From: Latrodectus hesperus
Taxonomy: Eukaryota; Arthropoda; Arachnida; Araneae; Theridiidae
Assembly (NCBI GenBank): GCA_037975125.1
Contig: CM075860.1
Coordinates: 38,663,391 to 38,727,390, forward strand
Direction of reading: 5' to 3'
DNA length: 64,000 nt
Shown here: in pieces, positions 1 to 15,680 of the stretch
Layout: each line of letters starts with the position of its first letter
Position numbering within the stretch: position 1 is the stretch's first letter
Translations under genes and position numbers: made by a program
Notes under the pieces: model-generated
Databases searched by the model: none
What the model saw: only the letters and a program-made list of their open reading frames with translations
Told to the model about the DNA's origin: nothing

Positions 1-2086
1 CATAAAAATGAGAGAAGAAACAAGTGAAATATATGCAGATCTCTCAATGTGTACTTATATTTAAATTTATTGTTCCTTTAGGACTGATGTATCTAATAAA
101 TAATATCAAGCTTATTAAAAAGTATAGAAAAGCATTTTATATCTTAAAATATAACAACCTAGCAATTATAAAAATAATCGCATCCTAATTATGATTTTAC
201 ATATTCGGGATAATAATATTTTAAATTACATGTTCAAAAATTTCAATATTTTTAGTAAATGTTACTAAAAGAATCTAAGAATTAAAAAATAAAATTATAA
301 ACTCTTTGTTTTATAATAATTTTTTTTTCAATTTAAAATTGGTCGAATGAAAGTTATGTAACTTAAAATACTAGTGCATTTAGAAAAAAATATCAATGAT
401 AAATATTTGTGAAAATTTAAATATCTTAGGACTTTTTGGACTCATTATCTGTAATTTGAAAAAACATTTATTTAACTACAATGTAATTGCATGCTTTCTT
501 AGCAATTTTCAACAGTTGAAATATAAAAATAATCACTTTTATCTGTTCTGGTGAATTAATAAAATTGACTGCATTATGTATTACATTAAATAGAAATATA
601 TAAAAAAATTTAAGTGCGTTAAGCAAAGAAATAAAATATTGCTTTTTGCTTTAGAGAATGTTTTTTTTTTTCTTATTTTTTATTTACAAGTTTGCTTCCG
701 CTAAAATCAAATTCTTTTAGTGCTTTTTACAAATAGGATCTAAAATACTATACCAGTGATCTAAAATCCAAATTATCTAAAAATAAAGTATAATTACTTA
801 AAAAGAAATTCGAAGTTTCATTTTACTTTTTTCATTCAAGAAATTTCTTTCTTCATTCAAGAAATTCAAAGAAAAACTTTCATTTCATAAAACTAATTCT
901 AAAAGGCAAAGGTTGAATGTTTTATATAAAAATATGTCAGTACTTTAATGCTTATACATAAACTATAAAGTAAGGGAACTAACGGAAAAATGATAATTCA
1001 AAAATATTCAATTAAATTAAGCGAAATAAGGTAATATTATTTATTATACAACTTGTATCTTAAGAACCAAGAAAATGAAAAGCGCAAAATTTAATCATGC
1101 AATTATTAAATTTCATTATATCAACTGGAACATTTTGACTAATTTTGAACATGGAAATGAAATAATTAAAACACCTCTTTATATTGATTATGGTCAGTTC
1201 AAACCACGCTTTTAATTGCACAGAATGTCTCGTGTTGTTTTTGAAGATTTCAAAGAATTCCACACGTAACAATTCCACTGATCACATAAAGCCTTTATAA
1301 TCTATATAAGTTTTGGGAAGTTGGTAGGAAATTAGCAAATTGCCTTTAGAAAATATTCCCATACCTGCACCATGGGAATAAAGTAGATAGAGAATAATAG
1401 TCACTTATTTAAGTTAAAATTTTTCCTGCAGAAACTGGTTCATGAGTTAGCAATGAAAGAACAAAATTTCATGAAATGGAAGTACCTTAGTTTGAGTGAA
1501 GTTCCCAGATTCAACTTGCATTGAACAACAAGAGATGGATTTAGCTCTTCTACTTGTGGTATGCACGTCTACGAGATAAATACTTGGAAATTTTACCGGC
1601 TTTTTACCTTGCGACCTATGAATATCATCAATTATTTATAAAAAGTACTCTTGTAAAACAACCTGCGGCAGATACACATATTGATTAAAACAGTTTTCGA
1701 CTTTCCATTATGCGTTAGGCGATGAAAAAATTATCAAGATTTATCCACCCTTATCGCCAGTGTACGAATGAATTATAGGAACCATATATTATTTCTGTTA
1801 CTCTAAGCATTGGAAGATAGGTTTATTCTGTACAAGAACTTAATCTCAAACATATGAATCCTAACCATAGAAGACAATTTGTTTTTCTTCATTTATAAAT
1901 ATACTGATAAACACACAAAATGCAACTCCAAGGAAGACCAGAGTAACATAGCAAAACTCATTTGGCAGGTAATAAGTAACACAAAGATCAAATGATTAAA
2001 ATCATAGCTCCTTATAAAGTCTGGATGATGACCAAATCAATAATTGTTGCGGTACGAGAATACTTCCTTGTATTTACCCCAGAATT
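1..2086. other. AT-rich intergenic DNA, nothing recognised
   Basis: Homopolymer-rich AT DNA. The part from 1300 to 1960 is a little less AT-rich and appears single-copy within the window. No gene, RNA or transposon signature is recognised. Confidence 0.7.
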
Positions 2087-2113
2087 GCTTCTATCTAACT
2101 TTTAGATAGAAGC
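2087..2113. other. Perfect 12-bp inverted repeat, 3-nt loop
   Basis: GCTTCTATCTAA, then CTT, then TTAGATAGAAGC. It sits at the edge of the SINE/Tc3 block and could be a terminal structure of one of these. Confidence 0.9.
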
Positions 2114-2114
2114 A

Positions 2115-2345
2115 GCCGGAAGGGAATCTTCTTAATTTAAAAGCAGGAACAAGCAGAAAACCCCTCAAAATTTGACCTGCTGCCCCCAGAGATATCAGTT
2201 CACCTTGAGATCACAATCTATTTGACATATACCAGCTGCTTTTAATGAACACGATGGACTTTTAATTAAATTGGGATTCGAGCTCATTATCTTCCGATAA
2301 TGAGAACAATGCCCTAACTAACGAGAGAACACCATGGCTTTTAAA
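2115..2345 (-). repeat. Probable tRNA-derived SINE next to a Tc3-like relic
   Basis: On the minus strand a tRNA-like head includes TTAGTTAGGGCATTG and a B-box-like GAGCTCGAATCCC. A body with a CTGGGGGCAGCAGG segment follows. The boundary toward 2115 is approximate. Confidence 0.55.
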
Positions 2346-2349
2346 ATCA

Positions 2350-3250
2350 CTAGTTAGTGTACCCGTAATTGTTGGCTATAATCACTGCCAGCATAAGTAA
2401 AAAATATTCTGTATCTTTGACGTACAGCAACCCATGTGGCTTCCACGCATTACAAAACTTGTTCTTAATATATGGTGTATCTCGGACCAGTTATTGTGCA
2501 AATATGGAGTACACATTTTCATTTGGCTATAGATTTGAAGAACAAACATGAGTAGAACATGAGTAGTTAATGTGGCCACCCATTGTCCTGTAGGAATAAA
2601 GTTGATGGCAATCTCTTAAGATATGGGAGGACCACGAGCACCAATACTACAGAGATGTTGCGATGACTATTCAGAGTACCAACGATGCGTACAAAAAGAC
2701 CTAGGAGTGAAATCCTATACCATTCCAAATTATGGTTGCAAGAGTAATGTGATGAATGACGCAACAATTCAGCTATCTCTTATTATAGTGTCTTCAGACT
2801 CAAACCCAACTATCGTAATGTTACAGGCAGAAGCGAAATTCGTCACTAAAAACATTGTTTCATTTCTTTGTTCATGCCTGTCTTTCATTTTACCATAGGT
2901 GACAGAAGTGCTTTTGATTTGAGTCTATAGAAAAAGAGGCAATAGACGTCTTACGAATGTTCCACTTAACTACAAACAACGTAGAATGGTATGAACACCC
3001 CGAATGATGGGTTACAGGCAGAATCTGTAGTGCTCTGGTTCCTGATGCCACTAAGCTTCTCATTGCAATCGGTGGTACAATGAGATAAATGTTATCAGTC
3101 CTGCCATTCAAATGATTTTTCCTATATCCGGAAATAACAGATCTGTATCACAGTTGTTTATTATCGTTTAACACGATCAATGATTTTTCTGAAGGATAAT
3201 CCGCAATTCTTATAGGTTACTATTCTTCCACGGTCAAGCTCAAAATCTTG
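2350..3250 (-). pseudogene. Tc3-like (Tc1/mariner) transposase relic, nearly full length
   Basis: Read on the minus strand in shifting frames, this follows the order of a Tc3-type DDE transposase. An N-terminal helix-turn-helix piece (GRIVTYKNCGLSFRKI) near 3160-3235 comes first. A middle part with LVASGTRALQILPVT lies near 3000-3070. Then comes the core GTLNSHR...VVLPYLKRLPS...QDNGWPH near 2567-2680, matching the family's QDNARPH motif with its catalytic Asp. The C-terminal piece VIIANNYGYTN ends at a TAG at 2350. Multiple stops and frameshifts make it inactive. I could not define terminal inverted repeats. Family assignment is firm; exact ends are not. Confidence 0.85.
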
Positions 3251-3861
3251 CTCGAAAGAAGCAACGTGCTATATTTAAACAGCTTAAGCAAAAAACACAA
3301 GGAATAACAATAAACATACTTCAAATCAGTAATCTCTTCATCTTTATATAGAATTTGCATGTGGCAGTATATTCACCCGTGATGTGTATATGCTCTGCAA
3401 TGCTATGGTTTTTACATGTCATAGCTGCAAACACGATATAAATTTCATTTTATTTGCATGTTTCTTTGAGGGTATTGCAATTTGAGTAATCAGCAGTATA
3501 AATGTTCTCGATTCAGTAGCTGTGGCTCAATAGAATTTGTTTTATCCTTACAGATGCAATCGCTAATCTCTGTCAAGTTGGAAAATAGAACATATTGCTT
3601 TCGAAACTTATTTAATTCAACTAAACTTTTTTGATAAATCATATATAAATATTATTACAAAGTTTTTCGCTATTTTTAAAGAATTTATAGATCGAAGAAA
3701 ATTGCAAAGCTTGGTTTATAATTCTTCCATTTCGACTGTATTCCTGTTATTATTTGTTTATAAAACTCATGTTCCTTACGGTTAAAATGCTAATAATAAA
3801 CTTTATATTCAAATCATTATAATTACTGTGAGAATTGGGTGGTTAGGAATTAATATATAGT

Positions 3862-4665
3862 ATTATTCAGAATAATCACCTGGGGCTTGAGCAGCCACCA
3901 GGCGCGTCGGCAGGTTGTGGATCGCCGAATGTCCTGTAGGAATGACAGGATAGTCTTGAATATAGAATCAGAGGCCGCGAACGAGCTCCCGTAAACCCTG
4001 GTGTTATGCGATCCGTGCCTAGGGCTAATTGGCACCGCGGTATTGGTGTCTTAACGGAGCCTCTAGTTGCCTGGCGAACTTCTAGAGTAATTTGCCTTGC
4101 CCAGTAACTCAGGCAATGCTGGGTGGACTTATATTACCTGAGCTTATTAATTGTTATCTTGTGGCTGAAAAGACACAAGAAATAACAAACCTTTCTGCAT
4201 TTGTAGGTGAAGCCTCTGAAGTAGACCTTGCTGAAAAAGACAAGGGAACTTAGAGGCAATCTAGTAAAGGGGCAGCAATGAATCCTTCACTTGAGGTAGA
4301 AATGACCTCCAAACCATCTTCTTCTGGTGAAAGTCAGGAAGCTATACCCTTAGCATGACTGACTTTCTGACCAGATGGGACTGTTTCAGCAATACCCTAT
4401 CTGCTGGAAATGTCATACGCAAGAGGAATCAGCAGAGCATATCATTTACGAATGTAAGGCTCTTGTCCTTCCTAGACTAACTTCTTTAGGCATCATCCAT
4501 ACTAGAGAGTTACACCTAGACTCCATTAAAGGGTTATCAGACTTTATTAATAAAGTAGGTGACCCGAGCAACTGGAACTAAGAACTCTGGGTTTGGAGTT
4601 AATGGTACAAAATGCTGATAAAAGCAGAGGTGCCTAATGACATACAAACCCAACTCTAAGAAGAA
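3862..4665 (+). mobile_element. Internally collapsed non-LTR retrotransposon copy
   Basis: The first part (3862-4360) is a GC-richer, 5'-leader-like sequence that includes an ATG at 4278 opening a short frame (MNPSLEVEMTSKPSSSGE). It is followed directly by a C-terminal ORF2 piece at 4375-4581. That piece contains CWKCHTQEESAEHIIYEC, the C-x2-C-x8-H-x4-C module that follows RNase H in many LINE ORF2 proteins. The 3' end carries an AAGAAGAAG tail. All the reverse transcriptase is missing, so the copy is deleted or is a LINE-derived non-autonomous element. Confidence 0.65.
4375..4581 (+). pseudogene. LINE ORF2 C-terminal fragment
   Basis: An open frame of 68 codons. It contains the Cys/His module C-x2-C-x8-H-x4-C (ICWKC...SAEHIIYEC), followed by KALVLPRLTSLGI and ending GDPSNWN, typical of the extreme C-terminus of RNase H-bearing non-LTR elements. 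The upstream domains are absent, so it encodes no functional enzyme. Confidence 0.8.
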
Positions 4666-7337
4666 GAATCAAATTTTCAAGCAAAAACAAACGCAACTAA
4701 ATAAAAAAAAATTTAAGGGGTAAAATCCATTTCGATGAAATGATTAATTATTTTTGAATCTTAAGAAAAGTTTTAAGTTTAAAACGGTAAAACATATTGA
4801 ATTAAGTGGAAGAAAAGAATGAAAAAGGTTCTTTCTGAAATAAGTTCCACAGGAAAATCAAGAAAAGAAGAAATAGCAAATATATAATCACCAGTAGATT
4901 TTTTCAAAAGAAAAGGACTTGGCTGTTAATCTAAGGTATAAAGGTACACATGAAAAATAATATGACAACTTAAATAAAAAAAATTTTATTTGTATTTTTT
5001 AAATAAAGAAAATAGTTCAACATTTGAAATGCAGATAAAAATTTTCGGGGTCAAATATTTTCTCAAGTATTTGGTAAAAGATCATAACTTTAAAACACAC
5101 TTACAGATAGAGATAGATTATAATTGAAAAATAGAGAAATTAGAGTGTAGAAATTTTTTTTGAAGGATTTCAAAAATAAATAAACCCCAACAGCATTTTC
5201 TGAAGTATCAACAAATACATAAAAGGGTAATTTAGTATTATATAATTATAATAGTGTGATTTCAAAATCATCATTCACTTTAATATCATAAAAGTATTGT
5301 GATACTTCCTTATTCCATTCTCATTTATAACTATTCTTCAAAAAATTATTTAAAAAATCTTTAAATACAGTTAATACTAATGTGTAATTTGTTAAACATA
5401 CTTATTGATCTAAGAAACATATGATACTTAAGTATTATAAGAAGACTACATTTTTTTAACAGTTTCGATTTTGACATTATCTCGGGTGATTTACTATTTG
5501 AGATCTCAGTCCTTAAAAAGTTTCATCTTGATTAAATTATAATATATTGAGATTAAGAAATATTGATGAAAGTTTTTCATAAGATGTAAAATACCATTTC
5601 ACACAGAAGAATAACTAGGATTTTAATAAAAATATAGTAGTCTATAGCTGCTTAAAAGAAAGTATGGATTTTTTTCATTATCAAATAGGTGACAAATACC
5701 GATTCCAGCATCTGAATTTATCTTAAAAACATATTTAAGATGGGTTCAAACCTCCTAAAATTATATCAGAAGTCTTTATCATTCATCTGTATTTTGCTGA
5801 TTGCAATTTTCATTGCTATCCTGATGTAACTAATAAAATAATTTAAGAAGTTTGGTCACACAATCTACTTCATAAGTTTCTGTTCTAGTCATAGATCATC
5901 AAAACAATGAGATGTAAGAAGTAATGAAATATGTCATAGAATAGATCGAATTAAAAATAAGCCTCGTATTCTTCAATAACATATTTGCTCAGATACGAGC
6001 TCCTTCAATTCCTTAAAAAAGAAAATTAAAATGCTAATTTTGATTAAAATTTTTAAGTCAAAATAAACCTTCGAGAATTTTAACTCTATGAAACAACTCA
6101 ATATTTGATTAAAAATTTTGTCTTTAATAATGAGAATTTTTCTTCTTTTAAAATAAATTTTAATGTTTTTTGTGAGTGAGAGAGAAAAGTGTTAATTTTT
6201 ATATGGGCACAAAAACATTGTGTGTGTGTTAGACATCGCATCACCAATTTTTGCCTTAGACAATAATAACAAGTAATCCACATAGCCAATTTGTGTTTTA
6301 TATAAGTGATTATATAAAAACTTTCAAAAAGATTTTTACAGCACCACATAATAATTCAGGTTAAGGAATATTTTCTTGAGAATAACAATTAATCATCATT
6401 GTCGTCACTCTAAAAAAAGAGCATTTATGAATCAAATCTTTTGATTTCCTTCAGAAACAGAAGGTGTAACTAGTAGTATATCCCCCCATTAGCGACTTTT
6501 TTTCATCGCCAAGTATACGCATGTATTTAGAATGGCAAATTTCCCAAATTTCCAAAAATATCCATTTAAGAAACTTTTAAATCACATAATAGCATAAAAA
6601 ATCTAAGAAAATATTAATGGAAAATGAATAAAAATCTGTTATGTTGGGTTTGGCTTCTCTCCAAAACAACCGATAAAAGAGGTAAGTAAATAACAATAAT
6701 AGACTTACATCATATGACGTTAAGAAGTCCATTATTATTAAGTCAAAAAATAAGTCCCTGTCGAATATGCTAGGTGATATTTTCTGTATGATGCATCCGT
6801 TCTATAAACTGTGTTAAATTTGAATACAATAGGTTACAATTAGTTCTGGGGGTAATACTTATTTCGCCATTTTATTCGCTTTTCTCCAATCCGTGCATGC
6901 TAGTTGCACACTTCAGTGAAACAAATTTTGTAAAACGTTAATATGGTAAAGTAAAAATGGTGATTAAATTTAAACTACAGAGTTATTTTGGCAAAAAAAA
7001 AAAATTGGCAGTTGTCAATGCTACAGTATAAACTGATTTATTATCATGTATATCATTCCTTATAAAACAATTCTGAATACAAATTAGTCTTTCCACGATA
7101 AAGCTCTTTTTTCTTTGTCAAAATACTATTTTTCATTTATTTGCAAAAAATACTCAGTTTAGTCAATCGTAGAAGAATCTGCTACGGTTTTCTTATTATC
7201 AAATGTAAAATTAGAAAAAAAATCCAATGCCTGACGGTAACTAAGATTTAATGCTTTTTATTCTATTGATTTAAAAAAGAATATGCATGAAAGTTGATTG
7301 ATTTAAAAAAAATACAATTTAATTAAGAAGCATTTTT

Positions 7338-7453
7338 AAAAACTTCGAATTTAAACGTAGAACAAAAATTTTGAATTGAAAGTAAAAACAAAAGCTTCGA
7401 ACTGAAAGTAAAGCAAAACCTTCGAAATGAAAGTAAAACTAAAACTTCAAATG
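7338..7453 (+). repeat. 26-bp minisatellite, about 4.5 units
   Basis: Units begin at 7338, 7364, 7390, 7415 and 7441. The consensus is close to AAAANCTTCGAANTGAAAGT followed by AAAAC. The last unit is partial. Confidence 0.8.
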
Positions 7454-9506
7454 CTGTTGACACTGCAAAAAAACCGTATATTTATTTGAAGCAAAAATAA
7501 TGTAAAACACGAGAAAAACTATATCTGGCAATAAAAATAATCTGTAAAGCAACAAAGATTCAAATTGGCAACATTATTATCAAAACAAAGGATGATCGAT
7601 TTGGCGAGAAATCTCTTGAGGGAGGGGATATCATACTCATACCCAGATGGTCTATTCCACTGGATATTGTCTTTCGCCATAGAAATTAAGAAAACATATT
7701 GAATAAACAGTTATTGCAATATTTTTCATAATTTAATAAAGAATAAACATTCTATAATAACCATTAGCAACGTTTAATTGGCCATCAAAAACAATTTTAC
7801 AAATTTTCTTTTTTGGAGCACATTTCTTTGCTTGTGTTCACTGTTTTTAGATAATTTTACTTTTGGCACTGGGTTTAAGTATAATTTGTTCAAATTAAAT
7901 CATATATGAAATCAGAGCGATAGCCGTCCAATTGCCACCTTGGTTAATTCTAGTATGAAATCTCTTCAAAACTCTCAATCATTTAAAAGCACTTACAGAA
8001 GTACTGGTATCGTCAGAGCATTAACCAAATATAAATTGAGTCTAAAAGATTATATAATATATGCACCTTTTTCTTTTAATAGTTATGGAGCTTAAAATAC
8101 AATTTTTTTAATATAAAATTTTAAACGGTGAAAAACATGGTAGTTTAACTATCAACATGACATAAAAATAAAAAAGAGTTGTAATGATCATTTTATTGAT
8201 CATAGTTTGTTCAAATATGTTTTGAAATTTAAAGATAATTGTGATTTATTCTTTTTCTGGATATTTTCACTTGTATTTATTAGAAAACATAAAACAATAT
8301 GTGTATAAAATATAGTAGATTTCATAGGAAATTTAAATCAAAATCATTTTGACAAATATAGGGCATTTTTTTAAAATTTGTTTCTAGCAATCGGCCATTT
8401 CAAAGAAATTTCTAAACGGCCCAATAATTTTGGTGAGATCAACTTAAACGTAAGTATACTTTTAATATTGAGTGATTTAAAAAAATATTATGTAAACATT
8501 TTTTTTTCCATATTTTGGATTTATATATAAATATACAAGTAATAAGCATTTTTTAGTTATTTAAAACAAATTTAAGAATATTTATAGAAATCTTTTCGAT
8601 TTACATAATAAATATTCAGTTTATGAAAAAATGGCCACTCATAAATTAAATAAGCAATCATTTAATTTTTTATATTAATTTAATATTACAGGCTTTTCAT
8701 TAAATGAAACTTAAGTATTCTATGTTTTCAAGCCATGCATTCACTGATCTACAAAAGTAATAAAATAAAACTCTACAGTTCACATATTTTCTAGCATAAT
8801 AAAGTAATGTTCTGAAAATAATTAATAAAATAAATTTTTCTATTTACCTCTAAATTTCATCCAAGTTCTATTTTCATTTGTTTTATAGCAATTCATTGTA
8901 ATATTTTTCATAACACAAAAATACGCAAAACGATTTTTTTAGAAAGTTCTATTTTCTTTTATCCTTTAAATTAAACTTGTACTCTAAAAAATCGTTTGAC
9001 ATTCTACATTTAAAAGTTTTTACCAAATTAATTTTTAGGTATGAATTTGCTTTTTTTTATTTACATTTAATTTAAAGAAGAATTTTAATTTGTGTAAAAA
9101 GTGCTTAAACAAAATTATTTTTTAGAAATATAAGTTTCTGATAATGGTTTCTGCTGAAACATGTATTGTGATAAATGGTAAAATAATTCACCATTCATCA
9201 TAAAAGATTTTCATACAATTTACCGATAGGTGGCACTTTTGATTATCAATAAGAAAATAATTATTGAAAAAATCTTAAAATTCTATTCTTAAAATCAAGA
9301 TTGTTTTTTCAAATTTAAAGCGTTTGCATGCATTTTGTTTATTTTGAATTTTTAAGTTTAACTATCAATTCGTTTTCAGTCAATGCTAAAGAAGTGTAAC
9401 ATACATATGTATAACGAATTTATTATTTAAAAATTGTGCACCATATTTAATTTTAATAATAATATAAAGAAGAATTTCACAGAAATCTCAATTAGATACT
9501 TGCATA

Positions 9507-9514
9507 TGACGTCA
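9507..9514. promoter_or_regulatory. CRE-like palindrome TGACGTCA
   Basis: A perfect cAMP-response-element palindrome, followed by a short CpG-containing stretch (TCTCGCGGACG). No gene is seen within many kilobases, so this is a bare motif. Confidence 0.2.
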
Positions 9515-11079
9515 TCGAATTCTCGCGGACGAAATTGTCTACTTATTTTCTAGAGGGAAAATGAAATTAAACATCAGTTACAATTGATCGTATGAAATGT
9601 TCACAGTAATCCTTGATGAATAAATATTAACCGTTTGTATACAGAAATGAAGAGAAAAATAAATTGGAATTGCACATGAGTATAGACTTCTGGTAAAAAT
9701 ATTTCTATTTATACATTCAATTTTCTTGAGTCTCAAATTAAATTTAAATTCCTTTTATCATTCGCCTTATATTAAAAATCTATAAATTGGTAAAAAATAT
9801 ACGTTGATTATTTAAAGCATCTAGTATTATATCAATGAATCTCACTCATTGCTTACTATAATTTTTTTAAATTTAGTAACTTCATTTTATTGATGAGTTT
9901 TCATAGTGAAAAATTTATAAAACTTACAAGTTAAAGATTAATTAAATATTATAACTAAATATTTCCTTAAAATTTCTTTAAAATAAGAATAAAATAAAAG
10001 GTTACAAGTTTTTTTGCTAAAAGTAATAAATTTTGCATAATTCAACATTGAATCTTGAATTAAGCTAAATATATGGTGAATATTTTCAACATTTGTGGTA
10101 AAAAAGAATAATGTAAAAGATTTGAATTAAATTATGCTTTCCAAAAATAAAATTATCATGGATTAAGTAATATTGTGCATCTCCCTAGATATCTGTTTTA
10201 ATTTACAGATAAAGCTGTAACAGTCCAACAGTGTTAGGAATTGTCCTCTATATTTAAACAAGGTTCAGAAAATTGCATTTCAGTATTAGAATTTTTTATA
10301 CACTCATAAGATTTATAGGTAATAAGAAAAACCAAGGAATACTCCTCTATATTGATCAACGTGTATGAAGTATATAAATTAATTATATTGCTGAAAAATT
10401 TTCACAACATTTTTGATAACAATAGATGCAAGATTTAATGCTTAAATATAGATAAAAAAATATTCACTACACAAGCATATTATTGAGACAAAGTATCTGC
10501 ACATATGAACACTTTGATTTGGTTATTCAGATGCCGAAATAAATTAAAGCAGTGCAAATCTGTCTCTTGTCTTTTATTGTTGGTAAGCAATGGAAAACTT
10601 CCAATTTGAAAATGTTAGCATTAAAAACTATTCTTAATTGATTTTTAATAACACTGATATTTCTTTTACAAACATTTTAAAGAAAATAAGATGTTTTTCT
10701 TATGATGATGATATTTCCTATAATTGTTACTGTATTTAGTATGTTTTAAAAATATGAAAAGATGTTTTATTAATCAGCATGAAAAATCTGATTAGATTAA
10801 TTCATAAGCTAACTTTAAAACTTTAAAATCTGAGTAGACGATAATATCCAGCAGGTGAAGGGAGATCTATGAAAAGGAGAATGGGAGATCTAAATATACG
10901 GAATGCACAAGAGACACTTTTGAAAATTGATAAAAATGGAAAAGTGAAGTAAGAAAATATTGTTTTCTAAGGAATAGAGTTAGAAGAAAATCAATTTTTC
11001 AGTGTAAAAATAAATATTCTTTCAAAAATCAGACAAGTATTTGGGAATTATATTGGAAAAGTAGATTTATCCAATAAAA

Positions 11080-12210
11080 CAATGAACGGCCTATCATTTA
11101 AAAGAGCCAAATGTAGATAATTTATAATTAAAATTTATTCAAAGAGCCATTTTTTAACATAACCTTTGCTTTAGTAGAAGACATTATCACAGAATTAATT
11201 AGAATTAAAAGTACACTCTTAAGCTTGCCTTTGCTAAATAAGTCTTAGTTTTACTTACAGTAAATTAAATAAAACTTGGTATCGTACTTATATAAAGATA
11301 ATAATATTTATTTAAAAATATCACTATATATAGAATATAATGTAAAAGGTATTTTTAAAAATAACTACAAATACTTCACTAATGTTAACATTGGACTTGC
11401 ATTTCCTTGGAAAGTAAGGGTAAGTCAGGTTTGTATAATGTAGTTTTTAAATTGAGGCACGGTTCTAAATTATCATCGATAATGCGATTTCTTAATTTAC
11501 TCATGATATCATCCATGCTTGAAAATGATTTTCACCCGAAGATGTAGATTCAAATAAGGAAAGAATAGAAAAAGCTAGTTTTTTCAGTTGATCATATGAG
11601 TCAGGAATACTATTCCACACAAGTGTTAAAAATCAACATATTTTCCCTCTCCAGATCTTTTAAAGCAGACCACTTGTATTGTAAATTTAGTTCTCTTTTT
11701 TATCTCATGTAGCTCTATATTGGCACAAATACACTCGAATTTTGAACTCCATAATTCTTTACTTTTTAAATCAACAATTGCATTTCAAAACTGCCAATAT
11801 CAGTATTAAAGGAAGGGAAGATTAAGTTATTTTACCGTGACATATTCAGAGGCATGATTATTGGATTACGAATCGTTTTGAAGGGATACGGAATCATCGA
11901 TATTTGCTTGGCTTATCGAAAACTGTTTCCAAATGACTAATGGAGAAATGATTTCGCCGCCAAAATCATCAAACTTTTTAAGGGAATGGTTTCGAAACAA
12001 TTTTGCAACATTTGTCTGCTGTAGACTCTGTGCTATTTTCGCTTTCTATAAATGTGCCCTTTCTTTATAGCCTTGTGTTTCAAAAATCTTTACTCTTCTC
12101 TAATAGCAAGAAAATAAGTAATATTCCGTGCCTGGACTAAGCATTTTGGAGAAGAGTAGTAGAGGAGGAGCAAAGAGCCCAGCGCGCGAACCGCAGTTTG
12201 GTGACCACTG
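11080..12210 (-). mobile_element. Deleted hAT element with candidate 8-bp TSD
   Basis: The right end reads, on the minus strand, CAGTGGTCACCAAACTGCGG, a characteristic hAT terminus. An exact 8-mer CAATAAAA follows it at 12211-12218 and also precedes a left end beginning CAATGAACGG at 11072-11079. The 1.1-kb interior holds the C-terminus of a transposase on the minus strand. The rest of the transposase is missing or unrecognisable. The left terminus matches the right only weakly, so the left boundary rests mainly on the 8-mer. Confidence 0.65.
11385..11650 (-). pseudogene. hAT transposase C-terminal dimerisation region, broken
   Basis: The minus strand encodes VWNSIPDSYDQLKKLAFSIL followed by SLFESTSSGENHF, then (after a frameshift) SMDDIMSKLRNRIIDDNLEP and a tail ending KEMQVQC with TAA at 11385-11387. 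This is the order of the hAT C-terminal dimerisation domain: the hydrophobic A-VLS-F-ST stretch, then E-F-MN-K-R-RL-D-L. It resembles the GTF2IRD2/ZBED-type branch. Upstream sequence to about 12090 shows further but badly decayed similarity. Confidence 0.82.
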
Positions 12211-12218
12211 CAATAAAA

Positions 12219-15680
<3,462 letters not shown>

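Larger units (their letters stand above)
4670..11071. other. AT-rich intergenic DNA
   Basis: Apart from the 26-bp minisatellite (7338-7453) and the CRE-like palindrome (9507), this stretch shows no recognisable feature. Open frames such as 6098-6349 are of the length expected by chance. Confidence 0.7.
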
